Assembly (NCBI GenBank): GCA_013397115.1
Contig: VWZW01004385.1
Span: forward strand, 487,732 to 551,731
Direction: 5' to 3'
Source of the DNA: Edolisoma coerulescens
Lineage: Eukaryota > Chordata > Aves > Passeriformes > Campephagidae
Length of the DNA stretch: 64,000 nucleotides
The position numbers and the translations under genes are program-made. This document shows, piece after piece, positions 39,501 through 51,900 of this stretch. Under the pieces are notes generated by a model, which was not told where the DNA came from, ran no database searches, and saw only the letters and a list, made by a program, of their open reading frames with translations. Position 1 is the stretch's first letter. Each line of letters begins with the position of its first letter.

Positions 39501-40844
39501 GAAAAAAAATCAAGGCACGAAAAGTTTCCTCCATCCTATTTAAATTGCATTTGGGTAGTTCTCTGTGGGGCTACTACAAATTCCTTTAACCCCACCAGTC
39601 TCTTAGCTACATTAAATTAATGACGCGTCTCAAGCACTCACTCTTTTGCAGGAGAGCGTGGAATCTCCAGTCGGACACCTACAATTCACTAAATTGGAAA
39701 CATTGACCTAAGGGAGACATCAGTGTGTTATCCTTGCAGACAATATTACACTGTAATGCAAAACACAGATAATATTTGGGGAGGGTTAAGAAGATGAGGT
39801 GTATGTTGAGTGGATTTTTCAACGTCAGTCGGGAGAGGCTTCAAAGCACTTCAGTGCAGCTCTCCTGACGACTAAACCATTCTAGGTTCACCAGCATATA
39901 GTACTACATCCTTCTTTATATGAACACACCAAACACCCAAATTGTTACAACAGTCCCTTCTACAATGTGTTCCTGCTACTCTATACAATACTTCAATTAA
40001 GGCTGAGCTATATGAACTACGATTATAAAAAAAAAAAAATGTATTTCCACAATGCCCTTTTTTGTCCACTGTTATAACTCTTCACTCCCAAAGCTGTGTT
40101 TATAATGAAACGTGTGGTGTATTTTCCATTAAAAGCCTTGGCAGGAGTTTCTGTAGTTTTTCTCATGTATCTCAAGTTCAATACTCTTTCTGCATTTGCT
40201 TCACAATAACCAGTCCATTTCCAAGTGATTAATTTTCTATTCTAAAACAATGCATTCCTTTCCCCTCTCATTTTGCTGGTGTGGGGGTTTGGTTTTTTTT
40301 TTTTTCCTTTTCTTACCAAGAGAAAAAAATTCTTTTTCAATGACATCATGGTATAAAATTTTCAAAGCAGGTTTTAGCGGGAGATATGCAGATTGCTTTG
40401 AAAAGTTACCCTCATAAATAACAACAAAGTACTGAATTATCAAGGCTGTAACTCAGTCAAGAGGTGCTGTAACCATTTAAATTATATGACCTCAGCAGAA
40501 CCTCTTGATTGAATTGCAGCCTTTCATTAAACCGGGCACTCTGTATTATTTTCTCTGAACTAGAGTAAATCAGGATGGTAAAGAGATTAGCCCCCAAGCC
40601 CACCTCTTTGTGATCTAGAGGCATATAATTTTTAACCATTACCTCAATTTTGTAACTTAAAAAGCCTGTGCATAATCTACTGTGTCAATAATTCCCTTCC
40701 CTGTATGGGGAATGATGACATGACAAAAATATTACTTTGCAAGCCAGGTACATTTAGAAACTATAATGCATGTAAAGGAGCAAGATCCCATTACTGAAAG
40801 CTAGAGAAAAGCGGGGGGAAAAAGGAGGGAAAAGAGAAACTGTA

Positions 40845-40930
40845 GATTCATAGCACTGCCAATTCATTCACAAAAAGCTGGAAACCAGAAGGGACCATTA
40901 GCTCATCTAGGCTCATCTTCTATATATATT
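40845..40930. repeat. Possible old CR1-like or other amniote repeat remnant
   Basis: The stretch with GATTCATAG, CAGAAGGGACCATTAG and CTCATCTAGGCTCATCTTC resembles the antisense 3' end of old CR1-type elements seen in reptiles and birds. It is short and diverged, so this is a tentative call. Confidence 0.3.
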
Positions 40931-43900
40931 ACTGAATATTCATTATTTCATCAATCAAAATCAAACCTTTCTCTGATTTATTTCTAACTACCATTTTACT
41001 CGAAGAGAAACAGCTGGCCTCTGAGTCAGGACATTCCATAAATATCTCCTTGCTTTTACTGGAAGGTTGTGTGTATAGGGATGAGGGTGGAGGGAACCAG
41101 GGTACTTATAACACTCTCTCTGTTCATCTCTAGCTGGCTGATATAATGCTGCCTCCATAATTGGAGAGAGACAACCTCCACACCAGTGGTTCCCAAACAA
41201 ACCCATGACAACAACATCAGCGTTTTGGAACTTTTTATGGAGTGGGTCCGTGCAGGAGCTCCCATGCATGTGCAAGCGGCCGCTGCAGCGGGCCGGCAGG
41301 GATCCCTTCTCCAAAGAGCGCTTCCCAGGCTGCTTGGCACAAGTTGGGAGCATGATTTAGGAGGAACAAGTTCCCCCACGATTCATATCTTACCCTGGAA
41401 GAAGATGGCGCTTTCCTCAACTGGCCATAATGTGCTTCAGTTTCCCTTATTGCTTGGACTTTGCCTTCTTTACAGAGCCCCTACATTTAACTCTGTAAGA
41501 GAAAAGCTACACTAAGTCCCTTTTCCTATTTTCTTATATTTGTGTAGCTGTTAGACATTTTGCAAAGGAGGGGAGTACCAGCCAGCCTCTCACAACAAAA
41601 GGGCTACTGTCACTGCGCCAGTCCCAGACATGGTGGAAACCAGCCCACAGGAAAAGGCCTGGCTCCAGTGTTAGGCTCCGGCCGAGTACAGTCACTGCAT
41701 TCACTCAAATTGGCAACAGGTCTCAGTGTTCCTGGCTTTGAGCTGTGAACAAGGGTCGGGATTGAATAACCAATTATACAACCGCTGACTGAGTTTATCC
41801 AAGGTTTGCAAACTGCTATAATAGCCCAGTATTCACTGACTGTTTTATCCTTTTCCAGATATAGTGTCATATCTCCCCTTGTGCTCCATTTACATGTCAC
41901 TTTATTACATACATCCATTAAAAAGGTTAATACAATGTCACAGTCAATGCCTAAATGTTGCCATTCAGTATCCTCGCCTTGCTCCCTGCTACATTTCACA
42001 TTCACACATTTCTTTCTCTCCCCCTCTCCTGTGGGCTTTGCTCAGTCACACTCGCACACTCTTTCCTGCTGCAAGTTAAATCAATTTGCTGTCAAGAATA
42101 CAGAGCAAAGCATGAACAAAACGGTAGCCAAGAGTCAACAGAGTAAAAACTGCATGCTCCCTAAAGTTGCCAGTCATGGTGAGCGCTCTGTACTGCCAGG
42201 GACGGGAATAACCTTTAAAACTACAGAAGTTCAGAGAATCACTTAAATTCGTAGACATTGTTGAGACTCCCTGAATCACCTGGGTCTCTTAAATTATCAG
42301 GAAAGTTCACTTGCTAAAAAAGCCTTTTAAGTGGCTTTTCTTACTCTTAGATAAACTTTAAACATACCAAAAACTGTTCTTCTCCGAGTTTTAACACTTC
42401 CCAACTTGACCCCACCTACAACTCAGACGCGTAGGAGGCTGGAAAAGACTGGAAAAAAATAGAACCAAAATTCTCTACATCTTCATGTAAATTACTGATA
42501 CAGATCTTCCTTCAAGTTTGTTATTTTTCTCTTTTGTAAAAGGTTATTGCCTCTGATCAAATTGATCATCTCTGCATAGAATTTTGTTTCTGAAAACAGT
42601 AAGAAAAGAAAATTACTCAAAATCTTCTACAGGTTCACTTTTTGAGATAAAGGGATTCCTGACACTTTTTAAATTTCTGTGTTCTACTGCCCTATTAACA
42701 AAAAACAGGGCAAGAAATCAAAGACAAAATTTTACGTTTTGATTTTATGCAATACAAATCACTGCTGCTTGCATACACGGTATCACTGGCAGAAAGGTAC
42801 AACTTCTGAGATGATCAGTACAGCAGGGGATCTCCAGTGGTAACACAGCAAAGCTACATTTATTTAACAAAGCCCAGTTTCACTCCTGATCATAAAAACG
42901 GATTTTCATTTAACTTTTTGGCTTTTTACAGTTAGGAGTAGGACAGTTCAGAAAAAAGAATTTAACCCTGACAAGGAAAGAACTTGAGGATATTTCTCAT
43001 TCTCCCTCATTTTCCTGGGGCTTGAGACTTCATCTTTTTGGTGTCTGACCATGAAAGCCATGGACACAGAAAAAATGTTTCTAAAAAGACTACTTTTGTA
43101 GAATCTAATTGTTTATTTACTGATGATCAGTCAAGAAAGTGCACAAATATTTGAAAATCATCTAAGCTGAGGGTTTTATCAACTCACCATCAGTATGTGA
43201 AGTTTGACTGCAAAAATGGAAAACAGAACATTTTTTCCCAATATGCCCCCCTGCGAAGGAACATGAAATACACTGTTCATGGGAACTGTACACTAGTCCC
43301 ACTCAGTCAAGACAAAGTCATTCACTGGGGTAAGACTTTCAAAAAACATTTTGCTTTACTTTTTAAAAAAACCTTCACACAGGTTTTGGATAATATCTAT
43401 TTCCCTTTTGAGGAGTGCTTGGGTTTCTTACACCAACCCTTGATTCTCACATAGACCACTTCATGTAATGGTACCAAACTGTGCTGCAGGGAGCCTAAAT
43501 GATCTTATTTGCTCACGCTTTAGCTTGGGAAAAGTTAGGGATATGTGAAGCATTGAGACACAGTGTTAGAGGAGCACAGCAGTTCTGACATACTAAATGG
43601 AGAGGCACCCAAACTTCACATAATTTCTTTGACTCTCAATAAAAAAAATCAAATTCTTCAAGAAGCCCCATTACTCAATTTAGGATTCCAAACAACAAAA
43701 TTATAGCAAAAATCTATTTCCAATGAATCACTTTCCCATCTAAGGGCCTGTATGTAAAGTCCTTTCTTTTGTTCTTTTTTAATGTAATGCCTTTTGAAAC
43801 ATTCACAATGCAACTGCCCACTTTTGCATCATAAAAGATCTGTAGGCACCACATTGTTCAGCTATCAGTAATAGACTCTTGATTGAGTTGGACTCTGAAT

Positions 43901-46900
43901 GACACATGGCAGCAGCAAGTGATAAAAAGATTGGAGAAAAACCCTCCCCTCAATTTACTCCTAAACCAATTATTTGCAAGCTTTGTGCACCATGAAATTC
44001 TATTAGAAACAAATTATATTAGCAATGTTTATGAATGCTACGGCAAGTTGTTATCCAAAAATGGGAATTACCTCTAAACAGAAGAGAGGAATGTGATAAT
44101 TCTTTTGGCAAGTGGAGAGGCTTCTGTTTCGTTCTCTTGTCTAATTGCTCTGAAGAAAAATAATTGACACTAAATTTTGTTACCACAGTTTCTTACAACT
44201 TCTTAAAACTTGACGACCTGACTTGGTATTAATCTAACCAAGCCTGAAGCAAGGAGCTTCAAAATTTTTTAAGGAAGAACAACTTGTCTGAGCTCCTTTG
44301 GAAAAGGACATTCTCCGAACTCTGACTTCTTTTTCCTGCTCATTCAAGCACAAAAAGGAGAAAATGGGGCTGGAATTTCTAAGGCCAAAACCAAAAAAAC
44401 AGGACATGACACACCTCGGCAAGTTTACAGACTTTCAGGCAGAGAAGGATGCAAAACTGCATCATATTTTGGACAAATACAACGAAGAAAGGCCTAACTT
44501 GAAAATATAATTATAAAAGTGTTCTTTTTTTTCCTGTCAGGAAATTCTGAAAGGGCAAATTCCTTCCTATCACCCCTTCTGATTCACAAATTAGCACCTT
44601 GCAAGTGTCTGCAGCTCTGGTCACCACACAAGACATTCCCAGCCAGATGCACTGTTCTGTAGGAGGATATCCTATCCCTGTGACATCTCAGTGTTACTTT
44701 AGCAGCATTGGGATCTCACATATCAGAAGATGATAGTCTAGAGCCCTGTAATGTACCTAAAACAGTCTGTGCTACTGTATTTGGAGGAAACTGATATTCC
44801 CTGCAAGATGCTGCACCTCTCAAGCAAAACCATTGTATTACTGATTCGTGGTGTTTTCATTCCACTTTTTGGTGGCTTTTTGCAAACACTTTGGTTATGC
44901 ATAACCTAGAAAGAGGACGTAGTACAATACGTACCGATTGCCAACTAATATTTCCGTCTCAGACCTCAAGTTCTCTTGAACAATGAATAAACACAATTAA
45001 GAATTAATGAATTTGAACACTAATCTGCAAATGTGACAAGCCCTGTCTGTCCCACAGTCCAGAGAGCCTGAGAGACTGGCAAACACTCCAGTGAGTGATC
45101 AAAGTGTTTTGTTATGATATTAAAAAAATCATAAAAATAAAAGTTTTACTTCATTCTAAGTCGGAGGACAAAATCTGACTGGTTAGTTTCCAACCTTCGC
45201 ATCTCTTTTCCTTCCAAGACTTCCTTATTGTGGGCACACAAATAATTTTCATTAATATTCTAAGTGAAATAATAATTAATATCTAGCTATTCAATCCTTG
45301 ACAGAAAAGAAGAATAAAGCAGAGTTTGATTCACTGACTCCTTGAAATAGATTCTTAGGGGAACTGAAGACATTCAGAGAATAGAACAAATTATATCTCA
45401 CGGAACTCATTCTTATGGTCACTCTGGAATTATCCTTATTTATAATTGTATCTTTTGGTATTGAGGCTATTTCCTTGCCCTCATCAAAAGAGAAGGACAA
45501 AGAAGGAAATGTGAGGGCAGATTTTTTTCTTCCACCAATTCTAGCGGCTAGATGCCATAATACGGCACGCTTTTACTTCTATTACAGTTCACTTCTTAGC
45601 CTAGTGTTAGCAATAGCCAGCTTTAAGGCAGGTACAGTAATTCTAGCTTGCTAATTGGTTATTTCAGAATCATATTATTACTGTACTCAAGAATCAGAAT
45701 GCTATCGCTTTCATCAATCTTTGTTTAAAAAAACAAAGATACCAATTCCTACCTCTTCAATTTTGTGACTGCAGCCAAGTGCAGGATTGCCAGTGGTTGG
45801 TAGATAGCTTCTATTTCAAACACATATTTATCTGTGTTAGCTGCAAAATGATAGGGCTGTGCAGAAATAACGATTCACTTGTTTCATGTTCCTAATCTTC
45901 AGCTGAATACCCCTTCATAACTTGACTAGAAAGGGATGGATTTATTTGAATTTCATTTGTGATGTCATGTGGATTTAAGAGCATTCCTAAATATATATGA
46001 AATCCACAAAACCTTTGCAAACTTTTCTCTCTGAGCATGCAATAGGTGTAATGAAACTTAAGAGAAATGTAACTTAAAATATATCATGCTATTAACATTT
46101 TAACCACCCTGAAGTCATACTCATGTTGCTACATTTTCAAATTATTTTCCACTTTACACGAAACATAAACATAAGTTCCTTTGATATTTTAAACCTCGAC
46201 TTAGAGACTGTTTCAGCCTCCCTCTGCCCAAGTGTTAACTGACTAATAGCTCTGCAGCTGTGGAAGAAAACATCTCTCATCTCCCCCATGGTCCGGCACC
46301 TTCCATTTATGGCTGAAATGATTTCATTATGTTTTACCACTGCTGGCTCCCATATTTTTCCCCTAACTGTCTCCCCAGCCCACTGCTAACTGTTACAAAC
46401 CTTCGAAAGGATTTGGGAAGCTATCACTCAAAGCACCACGGAGCAAGAGCCAATCACCAAGGCAAGGGAAGCCTTCTTACCTAAACAAACCATTATCTGC
46501 TCATCTCATGTCTTTGTACTCTTTTTTTGCTATTACCTCACGGGATTAACTTTTATCTCTAATCTCCGCTCTGGCCAACTGTCAGGGAGCCTAAAAGCTG
46601 CCTGTCTTTTAATCTGTGTGTAATAATACTGCTGTTACTAACAGATAACTGTGAAACAACATGGAGGGAAGGAAAACACACAAACACACAAGGGCTGATT
46701 GTTAAAACTGCTGTGCTTGTTCCTACCTGAAAGGAGGGCTAGATCGTGCACGATGTCCATATTGCATTTCCTTCTTTTTCTCTTTCATGTTTTTCTTTTC
46801 AATCCAATGCCACTGAAGTGTTTTAATTTGGGGTATCTGTTCTTATTAACCAGTTTATCTCCTGTTCAACCTGAAATGGCTAGGTTTCTAGGAGTATGCG

Positions 46901-47933
46901 AAAAGCCTCATCTACTTGTAACTTTCCATTAAACAAAAAATCAGGATGGGGAACATAACAGAAAATAAAAGAAAATAAAGGAAAAGAAAATTAATGATCC
47001 TACTGTAAAGGGAAATAGCCAAAGCTTCAAAACAGTCAACATTTTACAGCTTGCCTTGAAATAAGTAAGTCTCCTACTGGGTGGCACATCTACCAGGCAG
47101 TCAGACTTTACTTTAAGTTAATACTTTTATAAGCTCTCCCCAATACTACATTACACCATGTTTTGTAAAACAAGGCTAAGATTGAAAGAAAAACAAAGAC
47201 CACTTAATTATGGCCAGGTGTGTAGGGTAGCAGTTCTCACAGAATATGGGGTCTTGAGGGGTTAGAACAGAGAGGCAAACCCTCATAAAAACTGCTCTTG
47301 TAGGGGTGTTGGTGGCATTTTTTTCAGATTTTATTAAAAGCTTACTAAAGTGAAAGACATGCTCTTTTATTTAAATCTAGTCCTTTGAGTTTGAAAATCA
47401 ACAGGGGAGAGGAATAAAGGAGCCCTACCAAAAAATATCAGCAGGAGAGTTATGGATACAGTATTTTAAGGAAGTAGTTGTGAGGACAGAAAGGATACAA
47501 ATCTTATATGGAATAGCCATAGCAATTTAACCAAGCTGGTGAGTGATAGATATATTTTAACTGTTGCACTAGGTAACTTCTAGGATTCCGCCTCAGAATC
47601 TTACTGTACCTCTCAAAACCTATGAAGCAAATTCATATGCTCCAACCATTCTCCAGATATGAAAACTTAAGGATTAGGCAGCATACCCTGAATAACCACC
47701 AAACTTAGGGAAGCTCTAGCTGTAGAGCAGCACCCAACAAAATTTCCTCCTGGGAGGTCCAAGACAATTCCTTTGAATCTCATGATGATTTTGTACATCT
47801 TAACAGTTGTTTAATTTTCCAGCTTTAGTCGAAAAGGCATCATTATTCCCAAGTGGGAAAAATAAGGCAGAAAAAGAAATGTCTGGCTCAAAGTCACCCA
47901 AGAGGGCCCAGTGGCAGAGCCAAGGTCACACAC

Positions 47934-48127
47934 AGAGTCATTCAGGTCAGAAAAGACTCCAAGATCAATTCCAACTTTTGACCAACCACCACCTTGTCAA
48001 CTAGACCACCTCACTCAGTGTCATGTCCAGTTGTTTCCTGAACATCTCCAGGGAGGGTGGCTCCACCAGCTCCCTGGGCAGCCTGTTCCAATGCTTAACA
48101 CTCCTGTCTGTGAATAAATTCTTCCGG
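47934..48127 (-). mobile_element. CR1 LINE 3' fragment, about 194 bp
   Basis: The plus strand reads as the reverse complement of a CR1 3' end. It starts near GTCATTCAGGTCAGAAAAGAC and runs through ATCTCCAGGGAGGGTGGC, CCCTGGGCAGCCTG and TTCCAATGC. The element therefore lies on the minus strand, in the same direction as SOX5. It is 5'-truncated and from a different CR1 subfamily than the fragments at 11.8 and 48.8 kb. Confidence 0.85.
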
Positions 48128-48782
48128 AAAGCAGGTGGCAACAGCAGCCCAAAGGGAGAATCCTGGATGCTTTAGGAGAGGGGCAGCCCAGGACATGTCC
48201 CCCTGGTCCCCAGACACTCTGGCGGGGACAGACCCAGCTCCAGGCACTCCCCCAAGGACTTTCTCCTCTTCACAGCTTCCCATAGCCCTTCCCTGCAACT
48301 CACTGCAGACTGTCAGGACATATCCTGGCTCCTGCCCACAGAGCTCTGCCCAAACAGGCCACAACACACTCCCCACACGGCAGAGGCAATGAGAAGCCAA
48401 TGGTGTCAAATGGAGGTGTCAAAAGGAGGTCCAGCGTGCTCCCCTAATGACTAATGCCATCCATAAGAAATCTGAAAGGCATTCCGCAGGAGTGATTATC
48501 TTTGCAGAGTCTGAACCTCATCCCCCTGCACAGTGTGTTGTAATAATCTCAGTCACATACCACAGTAAAAAAGATGACAGATCTAGGGTCCAGGCACAAA
48601 AGGCAAGGCTGCAATCTTGCAGTCAAAAAAGCAAAGGAAACTTTCAACTAAAGCCACCTGAAACTCCAGAAAGAGACAACAGACCAGAGACATCTCAAGC
48701 ATGAACTTCTCGGCAAAGGCGAGAAAAAGACCACCATGAATGAGGAAGGGGGATGGGAACCATCCTTCACACCTCAGTCAGG

Positions 48783-48943
48783 AATGTGAGGGTGACCGTG
48801 AGGCTGGTGAGGCCCTGGCACAGGTTGCCCAGAGAAGCTGTGGATGCCCCGTCCCTGGAAGTGTCCCTGTCCCTGGCAGGGAGGTTGGAATGAGATGATC
48901 TTTAAGGTGCCTTCCAACTCAAACCATTCTGTGATTCTATGAT
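48783..48943 (+). mobile_element. CR1 LINE 3' fragment with internal deletion
   Basis: The plus strand matches the last part of a CR1 element: CAGGTTGCCCAGAGAAGCTG, TGGATGCCCC, GAGATGATCTTTAAGG and the terminal repeat GATTCTATGAT. Compared with the 11.8-kb copy, about 50 bp are missing between CCTGGAAGTGT and CCCTG. The junction is at GTGT, which occurs on both sides in the usual element, so a microhomology deletion is likely. It lies opposite to SOX5. Confidence 0.9.
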
Positions 48944-51900
48944 TCACCAAACCTAAATCCTTTCCTCTGCTACTCTCTCATCAGAGCTGGTTTTGGGGGT
49001 TTATTCTTAACTCCATGCATTCCTTGAACACAGACAAACGTGTCCTGGCAGCCAGAGCTGGACATCCTTGCACTGGAACTCAAATGCTCTCTGACACAAG
49101 TCATCATTCCTGACAATAGCTTGAACCCCAATGAAGAAAAACCAGAAAAATATAATGAATTCTACCATCCACCAATACGTTGATAATCTCAGTCTGCACA
49201 CTGTGGTCTTTATCATATGCTATCTATCTCCAAATGGTTTTCCAGGAATTTTGAACAGATAACAGTAAGGAAACTCAAGACACCTCCTGCCAAATGAACA
49301 TATGACCACAACTGTCTGGGATTATTTAGAAAAGAAAATAGAGAAGCACCCAAAAGCAATACCATCCACCTTGTATAGGGATTACTGATGGTTTAACACT
49401 GTTTGCTGCTCAAGTATCAAAGGCTGCTGCTAGATTTAAACATGGACTCTGCTGGCAAAAAGATACTCAAAAAGCAATGCAACAGCATTTCCTCTCATTA
49501 CAGATTTTGATGCTAAACTAAAAGGGACAAAAAAATTCAGGAAACCAAATAGTTCAAAACTTTGTCTCTCCCACCTGTTTCACCTGACAACATGAAGTCT
49601 TTAGACTTGCCCATCTCACCCTAAGATGCTTATACTCAATCCCAAAATATAGGATCTTTGCAAACATTACAATATTTATTGCTCAGCTCAAATCTGAAAA
49701 AGAAAACAAAACACTGTATCTTCTCACTGTGACCTCTGAAATTCTTCTTCATACCACTGTCAGTGTTGGCCCCTCATTTCATTTCATCAGAGTAAAAATC
49801 TACATCTGTTCTACATTTAAGAGACAACATTCACAGTTTTTCAGACTGCCAGCACCAAAAACTAACAACCAAGTTCTAATCAGTGACAGAGATGCGCCTA
49901 CACTTGCAGCCCACTCCCACTAAAATAAGGAATCGGGGACATGAACACTAGCTTTGACCCAAGTGCCCAGATTAGCAACCTCCCACTTGCCCCCCCCTCA
50001 GAAATCAATATATTGCTGCATTTAAAAAGGGTTTGCTGAAAACTTCTCAGAAGCAGCCTGGTGAGGGTGATTATCTGAGGATCTTAAGTGAGGCTTTAAT
50101 AAGGTTCTACTGTATACAGTACATCTAAAAAAAAAGCTCACTAAAAATAACAATGAGAGAAGATGACTGTAGAGGATCTCACTCTCTCAGCATCATTTCT
50201 AGCTTGTGCCCACAACACTACAGTAAAATATCTTGTCAGGCCAGGAGGGCTCGACAGGCCTAATCAATAGCTGTTATTTTTTCACAAGTGCCAACAAAGG
50301 AAAAACTTAATTTATGCCACACAAGATGCTGAAAATAATTCATACTAATTGGACTGCCTAAAATTCCCCTTCTGTCCTTCTATTTCCAATTGCTTTTAAC
50401 TTCTCAAACTTTTGACTGTCCACACTGAAATGCTTAGTCTCTGAGCTAGGGAAAAAACCAAAAACACAGGAGTAACAAGGGCAACATTACTTTCTTGCTA
50501 TCTGACAGTTTAAGCTGCCATTTCTAAGCAAAATTAGCATTGGTTTCGAGTGTCTAACTTCCTTCAACTGTTTTGTAAAAGACAGCTACACTGCTTGAGA
50601 ATGCCAAATTTTGTCAAGTGAAGATTAAATGAGTACAGACCTCTTTCAGTATTGTCTTCAGAGGAAGTTAGAAGACTGCAGACAGCTGTGGCATACTTTA
50701 ATATTTGCAATACATGTTCTAATATTCTGTATTGCTATTAATCCCTGGGACTTGTAAAAGCCCTTCAGAAGCACACAGAGTAAATCTTACAACTTGTTGA
50801 TTTTTTTTCTCTTCATAACCACATACAAACATTACGTAGTGCTATAGCACTTTGTGGGGCCTTCCAGGCCATCAGGTTATTGTCCCTTACACAGGAACAT
50901 TTGAAAAAAGTTAACATAGCAATTGAAAGTTATTCATAAAGAGAGGAAAGATTCTGATAAGCAATAAAGTATTTCAGAAAAAAGCCATCCACTGCCATTT
51001 GTCTACTAAGCTATAAAAAGCACTTTCATGAACAGTGTATTTCAACAAAAAATCAAAACAAAATAGAAATCATTACCAGTTCCTATCATGCTTGTTATCA
51101 CAGGAAGAGGTTTCTAGCCTCTGTCCTGTTTGGAGAACTTTGGATCTGGTGCATAGCTACCTAACAAAGTATGGGCAACAGTGCTGAGTGTTTGGTTTCC
51201 CTACTATTTTTAACTGTGGTAACACAAAAAAAAAGGCTGGATGCTTTCCCAAAACAAATGAAGATGCATTCCAAATCCTAAAACACAAGGTACAAGCTCC
51301 AAAAGAATCATACCAGGCCAAAGCTGCTACTGGGGAAACAGACAGGTATGATGAATTTGTTGAGGGGAGGTGAGTCAAGTAGTAAAATGTTCTGCACACA
51401 AGGATGAAGGAGAAGCAGAACTAAGGAGCAGTGAACTGGGGATGGAAGAAAGGTGGTCACTGGATTTTTATGAAAAGTCCCTATTTCTTTAGCATTTTTC
51501 CATAATTCCATTGCGACCAAGCAGAAATATGCCCAGTAAATGTTACAGTAACTGAGACTTCTACTCAGTGATCCAATTGGACTCGGGTCTTAGACCCAGC
51601 TGATGTGAATTCTCCAAAGATACAGTATTTGCCCTATCCTTGAAACATCTGGAGAGAAAGCCAGCCTGCTCCAAAGTAGAATGAAAGGGAGAAACACAAT
51701 GAGTCAATACAGAGAACTAGAGAGTTTGGCTCCAGTGTTATCTTAAGCCTTGAGCTAACCTGACAGGATATATGCACATCAGAATTTGAATTTAATTAGA
51801 CCAAATGTCTGCTGACCAACCTGTGATTGCATAGCAGGGCTCAACTCTAACATGCATGTGGAGATACCCGAGGGACAGAAATAAATTTTAACATAGAAAA

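Noticed and set aside
48095..48409. 104-codon minus-strand frame beginning near the CR1 fragment
   Set aside because: It has no domain, partly overlaps the CR1 end and lies in locally GC-rich DNA with few stops.
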